Below, in pieces: positions 57,226 through 64,000 of a stretch of DNA of 64,000 nucleotides. The position numbers and the translations under genes were made by a program. Positions within the stretch are counted from its first letter, which is position 1; each line of letters starts with the position of its first letter. Origin of the DNA: Kitasatospora aureofaciens (GTDB lineage: Bacteria; Actinomycetota; Actinomycetes; Streptomycetales; Streptomycetaceae); contig JODU01000006.1 of the NCBI GenBank assembly GCA_000720845.1, forward strand, positions 62,001 to 126,000, in the 5' to 3' direction. The notes under the pieces were generated by a model. The model ran no database searches and had not been told where the DNA came from. It saw nothing but the letters and a program-made list of their open reading frames with translations.

Positions 57226-58728
57226 TCAGACCGCTTCGGCGGTCTCCGGCAACTCGACGGCGAGCCGCTGGGTGAGGTCGACGACCTCACCGAGGTCCCC
57301 GAAATCGCGTACGGCCGTGTCGACGGTCTTGCGGATGCGGGTGTTGACGCGTTCGGAGCGGACCTTCTTGGCGATGCGCATGGCCTCGACGGCCAGGACG
57401 GTGCTCTCCTCCGGCTCGCGGCGCAGCAGGTGGACGGTGGCCATGCCGATCAGGTTCAGCGCGTAGGAGCGCTGGTGTTCCTCGTCCTTGGCGAAGAGCT
57501 CCACGGCCCGGCGCATCAGGGGGTCGGCGAGGGAGGCGTAGGCGGGGCTGCGGCCGGCCACGTAGGCGAGGTCGCGGAAGGAGTGGCTGTTCTCCCCGTA
57601 CAGCTCGGCCTCGGAGAAGAAGCGGATCCAGTCGGGGTCCGGCTCGTCCCACTCGTCGGCCTCGGCGAAGATGTCCTCGGCCATGCGCACCGCGCGCTTG
57701 CAGCGGCCGGGCTGCCCCATGTTGGCGTAGGCACGGGCCTCCATGGCGTACAGCATCGACTGGGTGCGGGGGCTGGCGCAGTCCCGGCTGCCGTACTGCG
57801 CGAGGTGGATCAGCTCCAAGGCGTCGTCGGGCCGGCCGAGGTGGATCATCTGGCGGCTCATGCTGGAGAGGATGTACGAGCCGAGCGGACGGTCCCCCGC
57901 CTCCTTGGCGGCGTGCAGGGCGAGCACGAAGTACTTCTGGGCGGTGGGCTGGAGCCCCACGTCGTACGACATCCAGCCGGCCAGCTCGGCCAGCTCGGCG
58001 GCGACCTTGAAGAGCTTGGCGCGGGTGGCCTCCGTCTGGGGTTCCTGGAGCAGGTCGGTGACCTCGTGCAGCTGGCCGACCACGGCCTTGCGGCGCAGGC
58101 CGCCGCCGCACTGGGCGTCCCAGCGGCGGAACATCACGGCGGTGGACTCCAGCAGGTCCAGCTCCGGCCGGGACAGGCGCCCACGCGCGCGGTTGGCGGG
58201 TGCCGCGGCCTCGCGTCCGGCCGTCTGCGGGGTGGCGGAGGGCGTGGGGACGAGCCAGCGCTGCATGGGTTCGATGAGGGACGGGCCCGCGGAGAGGGCC
58301 AGCGAGCTCCCGAGGAAGCCGCGCCGCGCCAGCATGAGGTCGCTGCGCGAGAACTCGCTGAGCAGGGCCACGGTCTGCGGGCCCGTCCAGGGGAGGTCGA
58401 CGCCGGTCGCGGAGGGCGTGGGGCGGGTGGAACGCAGGCCCAGGTCCTCGACGGAGACGACGACGCCGAAACGCTCGGAGAACAGCTCGGACAGGATCCG
58501 CGGGATCGGCTCGCGAGGGTTCTCCCCGTCGAGCCAGCGGCGCACGCGTGAGGTGTCGGTGGAGATGTGGTTGGCGCCCAACTGGCGGGCGCGGCGGTTG
58601 ACCTGGCGGGCCAGCTCGCCCTTGGACCAGCCGCTGCGGGCGAACCAGGAGGTGAGCAGCTCGTTCGGGCGCTTGTCAGCGTGCGACGCGCTCACCGCGC
58701 CGGTACCGCTTCCGCCGTTGCCACTCAC
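57226..58728 (-). CDS. nsdA: NsdA, negative regulator of sporulation and antibiotic production
   Basis: A 500-residue cytoplasmic protein. The N-terminal ~90 residues contain a helix-turn-helix-like region (KGELARQVNRRARQLGANHISTDTSRVRRWLDG) and the rest is an all-helical array with tetratricopeptide-like repeats (KLFKVAAELAELAGWMSYDV, YFVLALHAAKEAGDRPLGSYILSSMSRQMIHLG in parts, AMEARAYANMGQPGRCKRAV). Length, opening SGNGGSG and position next to amtB match S. coelicolor NsdA as I know it, whose loss increases antibiotic production and sporulation. GTG 58728. Mechanism not fully known. Confidence 0.9.
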   Translation of the reverse strand: MSGNGGSGTGAVSASHADKRPNELLTSWFARSGWSKGELARQVNRRARQLGANHISTDTSRVRRWLDGENPREPIPRILSELFSERFGVVVSVEDLGLRSTRPTPSATGVDLPWTGPQTVALLSEFSRSDLMLARRGFLGSSLALSAGPSLIEPMQRWLVPTPSATPQTAGREAAAPANRARGRLSRPELDLLESTAVMFRRWDAQCGGGLRRKAVVGQLHEVTDLLQEPQTEATRAKLFKVAAELAELAGWMSYDVGLQPTAQKYFVLALHAAKEAGDRPLGSYILSSMSRQMIHLGRPDDALELIHLAQYGSRDCASPRTQSMLYAMEARAYANMGQPGRCKRAVRMAEDIFAEADEWDEPDPDWIRFFSEAELYGENSHSFRDLAYVAGRSPAYASLADPLMRRAVELFAKDEEHQRSYALNLIGMATVHLLRREPEESTVLAVEAMRIAKKVRSERVNTRIRKTVDTAVRDFGDLGEVVDLTQRLAVELPETAEAV

Positions 58729-59173
58729 TGGAACGCCCCCATCCCTGAGACCACCTGTCGCCGAGTGCGCCAAGCCCTATCAGAATGCCGGTGGTTGCGG
58801 CCCTCCGTCCGGTGGTTGGCACCCTTCGAACGGAAAGCCGGGTTGCCTCCGGCATACCCACAAGTGCATGTGCCCCAAGGCTCCATGCACACAAAGTAGT
58901 CCTACGATCACTCGTCCAGCCATGGCGATTGCGGAATCGCCACCATTCGCCACCCCTTCGAATGAACTCGCGGTGGCCGGGACGCGATTCACTTGACATA
59001 GACCAACCGGGAGCCGGTGCAACGGTGCACGCCGGGGCGTGCGCGGTCGGACGCACCACCCGCAGTGCTTCCGGACGCTGTCTGAACCGCGCCGGACTGG
59101 GGAGTTGGAAGCAGAGAGTCACGTTTCACGTTCGCTGCGTAACCGCCGCTGCGTCGGACCCGTTGGAGGGGGC
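58729..59173. other. 445-bp divergent intergenic region (nsdA / prim-pol gene)
   Basis: It holds the promoters of nsdA (minus) and of the prim-pol domain gene (plus). A TTGACA hexamer at 58993-58998 points towards the prim-pol gene but no good -10 lies 16-18 bp further. The CCGGTGGTTG direct repeat is the only other structure seen. No further gene is apparent. Confidence 0.45.
58788..58818. repeat. Direct repeat CCGGTGGTTG upstream of nsdA
   Basis: Ten identical bases occur at 58788-58797 and 58809-58818, 21 bp apart (two helical turns), about 60 bp upstream of the nsdA start. The spacing suits a dimeric regulator binding on one DNA face; no known box is recognised. Confidence 0.45.
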
Positions 59174-59845
59174 ATGGGCTTCACGATCGGCATCGGCAGC
59201 AGTCGGGGCATGCGCGAGATCCGGTCCGGCGCGCGCCGCCGCGGCCGCGCCTCGGAGCGCACCGTCGTGGCCGAGTTCACGGGGCTGTGGGGCTGGGACG
59301 TGGTGCCGGGCGCCCGGGCCGCCGGGGGCGCCTGCTCGTGCGGCCGGCCCGACTGTCCGGCCCCGGGCGCGCACCCCTTGGACTTCGCACCCCGGGTGCC
59401 CGCCGGGGCGACCCTGGACGAGGCGAGCGAGGCCTGGGCGCGGTTCCCCGGCGCCGCGGTGATGCTGGCGGTCGGGCGGACCTTCGACGTGATCGAGGTG
59501 GCCGAGTCCGCGGGGCTGCGGGCGCTGGCCCGGCTGGAGCGCATGGGCCTCCCGCTGGGCCCGGTCGCGGCCACTCCGCAGGGCCGCGTCCACTTCTTCG
59601 TCGCCCCGGGCGCAGCCGCCGAGCTGCCCCGGCTGCTGTACCGCATGGGCTGGGACGACCCGTCGGCGCTCGACCTCGGCGGCCTCGGCCCCGGTACGTA
59701 CATCACGGCCCCGCCCTCCGACCGCGGCGGCCGGGGCCCGGTGCGCTGGCTGCGGCCCCCCGCGCTCGACTCGGCCACGAAGCCACCGGCGGCACGGCTG
59801 CTCCTCGGCACCTTGGCGTACGTGGCCCACCGGTCCCGGGCGTAG
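59174..59845 (+). CDS. Bifunctional DNA primase/polymerase domain protein (stand-alone)
   Basis: A 223-residue protein with the PriCT-less N-terminal prim-pol fold found in actinobacterial replication-like proteins. Features: LWGWDVVPGARAAGG, the CSCGRPDCPAPGAHPLDF zinc-like segment, VMLAVGRTFDVIEVAESAGLRAL, and the basic/Gly loop GPGTYITAPPSDRGGRGPVRWL. The DxD-type acidic pair of active prim-pols reads as DVIEVAE here, so catalytic ability is uncertain. GGAGGGGG precedes ATG 59174. It is encoded in the core genome near ftsY and not by an element. Function unknown. Confidence 0.7.
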   Translation: MGFTIGIGSSRGMREIRSGARRRGRASERTVVAEFTGLWGWDVVPGARAAGGACSCGRPDCPAPGAHPLDFAPRVPAGATLDEASEAWARFPGAAVMLAVGRTFDVIEVAESAGLRALARLERMGLPLGPVAATPQGRVHFFVAPGAAAELPRLLYRMGWDDPSALDLGGLGPGTYITAPPSDRGGRGPVRWLRPPALDSATKPPAARLLLGTLAYVAHRSRA

Positions 59846-60227
59846 GCCTCCGCCCCTCTGCGGACCCACACTCCGGCCGGAAGCGCCGCCCCTGCCCGCA
59901 CACACGCCTCGCGCGTCCCGGTGCCCGCCGCTCGACGGACCCTGCCGACGGCCGCCTTGCCACGGCCCCGCACGCGCCCAGGCCGCCGTCACTCCCCGCG
60001 CGACTGCCCCGCCACTCCGCCCCAGGTAGGGCCACGCGCCCGTCAGTACCGGCGCCCCGTGCGTCGACGCGCAGGCCGGACCGTCACCGGCATCGTCGCC
60101 ACCGGCGTCGTCACTCCCGCGACCGGCCACCCGTGACCGGCCGCGCCACACGGCGAAGCGCCCGTCCCCCGGTTCGGGGGGCGGGCGCTTCTCGCCTGGA
60201 TGCCGGCGCGGGCGCCGGCGGACGGCG
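59846..60227. other. 382-bp region between convergent genes
   Basis: GC-rich stretch between the stops of the prim-pol gene and ftsY. Apart from the hairpin at 60155-60191, no gene or site can be supported. Open frames here lack similarity and codon logic. Confidence 0.5.
60155..60191. terminator. Terminator downstream of ftsY
   Basis: GAAGCGCCCGTCCCCC pairs with GGGGGGCGGGCGCTTC (one G-T pair) around a GGTTC loop, 37 bp after the ftsY stop on the minus strand. It also ends the convergent plus-strand region. Confidence 0.75.
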
Positions 60228-61436
60228 TCACTCGCCGATGAGGGCATCCACGAAGGCCGCCGGCTCGAACGGCGCCAGGTCGTCCGCGCCCTCGCCGAGT
60301 CCGATCAGCTTGACCGGCACGCCCAGCTCGCGCTGGACGGCGACCACGATGCCGCCCTTGGCCGTGCCGTCCAGCTTGGTGAGCACGATGCCGGTGATGT
60401 TCACGACCTCGGCGAAGACCCGGGCCTGGATCAGACCGTTCTGGCCGGTGGTGGCGTCGAGCACGAGGAGCACCTCGTCCAGCGGCGCGTGCTTCTCCAC
60501 GACCCGCTTGACCTTGCCCAGCTCGTCCATGAGGCCGGTCTTGGTGTGCAGGCGGCCGGCGGTGTCGATGAGCACGACGTCCGAGCCCATCTCCTTGCCC
60601 TCCTTGACCGCGTCGAAGGCGACGGAGGCGGGGTCGCCGCCCTCGGGCCCGCGCACGGTGTGGGCCCCGACGCGCTCGCCCCAGGTCTGGAGCTGGTCCG
60701 CGGCGGCGGCACGGAAGGTGTCGGCGGCGCCGAGGACAACGCTGCGGCCGTCGGCGACCAGGACGCGGGCGAGCTTGCCGGTGGTGGTGGTCTTGCCGGT
60801 GCCGTTCACACCGACGACCATCACGATGCCGGGCTTGCTCGCGGCGGGCTCGGTCTTGACCTCTCGGTCCATGTCGGGGCCGACGAGGGTGATCAGCTCC
60901 TCGCGCAGCAGGGTGCGCAGTTCCTCGGGCGTGCGGGTACCGAGGACCCTCACCCGCTCACGGAGCCGCTCCACCAGCTCCTGGGTGGGCTGCACGCCGA
61001 CGTCGGCGGTGAGCAGCGTGTCCTCGATCTCCTCCCAGGTGTCCTCGTCGAGGTGCTCCCGGGACAGCAGGGTCAGCAGGCCCTTGCCGAGGGCGTTCTG
61101 CGAGCGGGAGAGGCGGGCACGGAGCCGGACCAGTCGGCCGGCGGTGGGCTCGGGAACCTCGATCTCGGGGATCTCGAGCTCTTCGACGACGGGCGGCTCC
61201 TCGACGGTGGCGGTGCCGCCGTCCGGGAGGTCGACCTCCTCTATCGTCCGGCGCGTTTCGTCGCGCGGCGTCTCGGCCTCGTCGCCGACGTGCGGCTCGG
61301 CCGGAGGGGCGGTGATGTCGGGCGTGGCGGGGGGCGGCTCAGGCAGCTGCTTCTTGCGGCGGCTGCCGACGACCAGCCCGCCGAGCGCGCCGATCACGAC
61401 CACGGCGATGACTACAGCAAGGATGACGATTTCCAT
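60228..61436 (-). CDS. ftsY: Signal recognition particle receptor FtsY
   Basis: A 402-residue SRP receptor GTPase. A short N-terminal membrane anchor (EIVILAVVIAVVVIGALGGLVVG) is followed by an acidic Pro/Glu-rich A-domain (~residues 30-100), then NG domain with GVNGTGKTTTTGKLARVL, AADTFRAAAADQL, DTAGRLHTKTGLMDELGKVKRV and TKLDGTAKGGIVVA. ATG 61436. It partners with Ffh encoded 8 kb away in this window. Divergent from the NCS1 permease. Confidence 0.96.
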   Translation of the reverse strand: MEIVILAVVIAVVVIGALGGLVVGSRRKKQLPEPPPATPDITAPPAEPHVGDEAETPRDETRRTIEEVDLPDGGTATVEEPPVVEELEIPEIEVPEPTAGRLVRLRARLSRSQNALGKGLLTLLSREHLDEDTWEEIEDTLLTADVGVQPTQELVERLRERVRVLGTRTPEELRTLLREELITLVGPDMDREVKTEPAASKPGIVMVVGVNGTGKTTTTGKLARVLVADGRSVVLGAADTFRAAAADQLQTWGERVGAHTVRGPEGGDPASVAFDAVKEGKEMGSDVVLIDTAGRLHTKTGLMDELGKVKRVVEKHAPLDEVLLVLDATTGQNGLIQARVFAEVVNITGIVLTKLDGTAKGGIVVAVQRELGVPVKLIGLGEGADDLAPFEPAAFVDALIGE

Positions 61437-61620
61437 AACGGGACCAGTATGCGCGACCCCCGGCGCGGCCCCCCGCTACCGGCCCCTTGTGGTTTCCACC
61501 GAAGGACAAAGGCCCCTGGAGGGAACGAGTCGGAGCAAAGTACGATGGAGAAGGCCGCGTCAACGCGCGTAGAGTCCCGACCGCTCCCCTCTCCCCACGA
61601 TCGAGGCACGGACCCCCCAC

Positions 61621-63081
61621 ATGAGCAAGACCGCCGAGAACGAAGGCGCCCTGGAGACCCGCGGCATCGAGCAGGTGCCCGACCACGAGCGCACCGCCCG
61701 GACCCGCGAGCTGTTCCCGACCTGGGTCGGCGCCAACATCAGCGTGCTGCTGCTCACGATGGGCGCGAGCCTCGTCGTGGCCTACCGGCTCGACTTCTGG
61801 CAGGCCCTGGTCGTCGCGGCCGCGGCGCCCGTCGTGTCCTACGGCCTGGTCGGCCTGATCGGCATCGCGGGCAAGCGGGGCGGCGCTCCCGGGATGGCGC
61901 TGTCCCGTGCCGTGTTCGGGCAGCGGGGCAATCTGCTGCCGGGTTCGCTGATCTGGGTCGCCCGCTGGGGCTGGGAGACGATCAACGCGGTGACCGGCGC
62001 CTACGCCGTGCTCACGGTCCTGGACATCGTGTTCGGCATACGCGCCAACAGCGTGCTGGACATGGTGACGCTGCTCCTCTTCGTCGTGGCGACGTTCGCG
62101 ATCTCAGGGCTCGGCATCAACGCCGTGCAGAAGTGCAACAAGTACGCGGCGTACCTCTTCGGCGCCTTCTCGGTGCTGGTGCTGGGCTACCTGGTCGTGG
62201 ACACCGACTGGTCCGCGGTGTTCGACCGGTCCGCCGGTTCGGTGGCCGCGATGATCACGGGCGTGGGTCTGATCGCGGCCGGCGGCGTCAGCTGGATCCC
62301 GTCCGCGCCGGACTTCACGCGGTACCTGCCGCGCACGGCCTCCTCGAAGGGGATCGTGGGGGTCACGGTCGGCGGTGCGGGGATCGTCGTGCTGCCGATG
62401 GTGCTGATGGGCGCGGTCATGGCGGTCTCCACACCGGACCTGGCCTCGGCCGCCGACCCGGTCTCCTTCCTGGGCGAGATCCTGCCGACCTGGATCGCCG
62501 TGCCCTACCTGCTGATCGCGCTGATCGGCATGCTGCTGATCAACTCGATGTCGATGTACTCGGCGGGCTTCACCGCGCAGACCCTGGGCTTCAAGGTCCC
62601 GCGGCACTGGGCGGTCTCGGTGAACGCCGTGATCTCGCTGGTCTTCGGCGGTGTGCTGATGCTGGTGGCGACCAGCTTCATGGGCTCGTTCATCGCCTTC
62701 CTGTCGCTGCTCGCCGTGGCCTTCTCCGCATGGGTCGGCGTGTTCGGCGCGGACATGCTGCGCCGCCGGGAGTACGACGCCGAGGCCCTGGCCGACACCG
62801 GCCGCACCAGCGCCTACTGGTACCGCGGCGGCTTCTCCCCCGCGGCCGTGGCCGCCTGGGCGGTGGGCCTGGTCGCCGGTCTGATGTTCACCACGTCCGA
62901 CTGGTTCACCGGCCCGCTCGCGGCGAACAACGTGATCGGCGAGTACGGACTCGGCTGGGTGGCCACCGTGGTGATCTCCGGCCTGCTGTACGTCGTCCTG
63001 CCGAAGCCCGCGGTGGTCGCCCCGGCGGCACCGGCGGCACCGGCGGAGCGGACCGCGGAGCCCGGGACCGTGCGCGTCTGA
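61621..63081 (+). CDS. NCS1-family (cytosine/purine/allantoin-type) permease
   Basis: A 486-residue secondary transporter with ~12 helices. The family pattern is clear: PTWVGANISVLLLTMGASLVVAYRLDFWQAL near the start, the substrate-site helix GAPGMALSRAVFGQRGNLLPGSLIWVARWGWETINAV (in parts), ISWIPSAPDFTRYLPR (here VSWIPSAPDFTRYLP), and LINSMSMYSAGFTAQTLG. It probably imports a nucleobase or hydantoin/allantoin with Na+ or H+. ATG 61621 is 184 bp from the divergent ftsY start. The tail is Pro/Ala-rich. Exact substrate cannot be read. Confidence 0.88.
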   Translation: MSKTAENEGALETRGIEQVPDHERTARTRELFPTWVGANISVLLLTMGASLVVAYRLDFWQALVVAAAAPVVSYGLVGLIGIAGKRGGAPGMALSRAVFGQRGNLLPGSLIWVARWGWETINAVTGAYAVLTVLDIVFGIRANSVLDMVTLLLFVVATFAISGLGINAVQKCNKYAAYLFGAFSVLVLGYLVVDTDWSAVFDRSAGSVAAMITGVGLIAAGGVSWIPSAPDFTRYLPRTASSKGIVGVTVGGAGIVVLPMVLMGAVMAVSTPDLASAADPVSFLGEILPTWIAVPYLLIALIGMLLINSMSMYSAGFTAQTLGFKVPRHWAVSVNAVISLVFGGVLMLVATSFMGSFIAFLSLLAVAFSAWVGVFGADMLRRREYDAEALADTGRTSAYWYRGGFSPAAVAAWAVGLVAGLMFTTSDWFTGPLAANNVIGEYGLGWVATVVISGLLYVVLPKPAVVAPAAPAAPAERTAEPGTVRV

Positions 63082-63126
63082 CAACGGTTCCGCGGCGGCT
63101 CCGCCGTGCGGATGCTCGACGACACA

Positions 63127-63165
63127 CCGCAGCCCCGCCCGGAGTACGACCGGACGGGGCTGCGG
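63127..63165. terminator. Bidirectional terminator between the permease genes
   Basis: A perfect 11-bp stem, CCGCAGCCCCG (63127-63137) with CGGGGCTGCGG (63155-63165), and a 17-base loop, between the stops of the NCS1 gene (63081) and the convergent sugar permease (63229). Confidence 0.7.
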
Positions 63166-63228
63166 ACGGTACGGGGAGAGGGGCAGCGGGGACTTGGCCC
63201 TCCTCCCCGAGTTCGGGGCGGTGGGCGG

Positions 63229-64000
63229 TCAGCCCATCTCCTCCAGGGCCTTGCCCTTCGTCTCCTTCACGAACTTCAGCACGAAGGGGATGGAGAGGGC
63301 CGCGAAGACCGTGTAGATCACGTAGGTGCCGGAGAGGTTCCAGTCGGCCAGCGACGGGAAGCTCGCGGTGATGGCCCAGTTGGCGATCCACTGCGCGGAG
63401 GCGGCCACGCCCAGGGCGGCGGCGCGGATCCGGTTGGGGAACATCTCGCCGAGGAAGACCCAGACGACGACACCCCACGAGAGGGCGAAGAAGAGGACGA
63501 AGACGTGGGCGGCGATCAGGGCGACCCAGCCCTGGGTGGCCGGGAGCTTGCCGTCGACCAGGTCGAAGGAGAAGGCCCAGGCCTCCAGGGCCAGACCGAT
63601 CACCATGCCGACGGAGCCGATCAGGGCGAGCGGCTTGCGGCCGACGCGGTCCACGAAGATCATCGCGATCACGGTGCCGATGATGTTGATGATCGACGTC
63701 GTGAACGAGTAGAAGAAGGAGTCGGTGGGGTCGACGCCGACCGACTGCCACAGCGTCGAGGAGTAGTAGAACGCGACGTTGATGCCGACGAACTGCTGGA
63801 AGACCGACAGGCCGATACCGATCCAGACGATCGGCTTGAAGAAGAAGCTGCCGCCGAGGAGGTCCTTGAAGGAGGACTTCTCCTCACGGTGCATGGCGTG
63901 CTCGATCTCGGTGACGCGGGCGTCGAAGTCCACGTTCTTGCCCTCGACCTCTTCGAGGATCTTCTTGGCGCGCTCGCGCTTGCCGACGGAGATCAGGAAG
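63229..64000 (-). CDS. glcP: MFS sugar permease, C-terminal part (GlcP-like; runs off the right edge)
   Basis: The last ~257 residues of a sugar-porter-family major-facilitator protein. Visible are the central cytoplasmic loop, helix 7 with FQQFVGINVAFYYSSTLWQSVG (the QQxxGxN sugar-binding motif), VDRVGRKPLALIGSVGM (motif D/R-x-GRK), helix 10-11 WGVVVWVFLGEMFPNRIRAAALG (PESPR-like exit motif variant) and the closing VKETKGKALEEM, a close match to the PETKG motif ending. The neighbourhood (ftsY upstream, nsdA, amtB) matches the S. coelicolor glucose permease glcP1 locus; symbol by context. 5' end is beyond 64000. Confidence 0.8.
   Translation of the reverse strand, partial: FLISVGKRERAKKILEEVEGKNVDFDARVTEIEHAMHREEKSSFKDLLGGSFFFKPIVWIGIGLSVFQQFVGINVAFYYSSTLWQSVGVDPTDSFFYSFTTSIINIIGTVIAMIFVDRVGRKPLALIGSVGMVIGLALEAWAFSFDLVDGKLPATQGWVALIAAHVFVLFFALSWGVVVWVFLGEMFPNRIRAAALGVAASAQWIANWAITASFPSLADWNLSGTYVIYTVFAALSIPFVLKFVKETKGKALEEMG

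Overview
The window is a 64-kb stretch of a Streptomyces-type chromosome. The evidence is the very high GC content with strong third-position GC bias, frequent GTG/TTG starts, WhiG and NsdA developmental genes, four adjacent type I signal peptidases (sipWXYZ), a GlnR operator in front of amtB-glnK-glnD, and a gene order matching the rpsP-trmD-rplS / rpsB-tsf-pyrH-frr-cdsA block of streptomycetes.

Layout. 1-6 kb: start of a flavin monooxygenase, a divergent AraC regulator, two DUF4190 membrane proteins, an adenosine/aminodeoxyfutalosine deaminase with a glycerophosphodiesterase, and a secreted serine hydrolase. 6-11.5 kb: a polyamine/GABA module (PotD-like lipoprotein, aldehyde dehydrogenase, Lrp-type regulator resembling EpuRI, class III aminotransferase). 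11.6-17.3 kb: an ABC ATPase with its membrane partner, a VOC protein, a LOG-like protein, a LAXTG surface protein and a mycothiol-dependent isomerase-fold protein. 17.3-21.4 kb: thiamine ABC transporter thiBPQ behind a TPP riboswitch. 21.4-30 kb: rlmN, cdsA, frr, pyrH, tsf, rpsB, an M23 peptidase, a TetR regulator and whiG. 30-38.5 kb: dprA, yifB (comM) and yraN, with yifB split by a mobile element. 38.5-46 kb: DUF2469, a Nudix hydrolase, sipZYXW, rplS, trmD, rimM, khpA and rpsP. 46-51 kb: a zincin-like protein, a methyltransferase, a lipoprotein and an FtsH paralogue. 51-64 kb: ffh, glnD-glnK-amtB, nsdA, a prim-pol domain protein, ftsY, an NCS1 permease and the 3' end of a glcP-like sugar permease.

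The most notable structure is a 4.6-kb Tn554-like transposon (tnpA-tnpB-tnpC, with the last two genes each overlapping the previous one by ATGA). It is inserted inside the Walker B motif of yifB. Both ends carry a 6-bp core (GTCCAG) and a 16-bp imperfect inverted repeat. Joining the two yifB pieces at the core restores one uninterrupted frame of about 541 codons. The element also supplies a start codon and a ribosome-binding-like sequence to the 3' yifB fragment, which is translationally coupled to dprA.

Other points: a dprA gene with an unusually long repetitive N-terminal extension, a sipX frame that runs deep into sipY (probable frameshift), a single orphan copy of a type I-E-like CRISPR repeat between glnD and ffh, and many perfect hairpins between genes. 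No tRNA, rRNA or CRISPR array was recognised.
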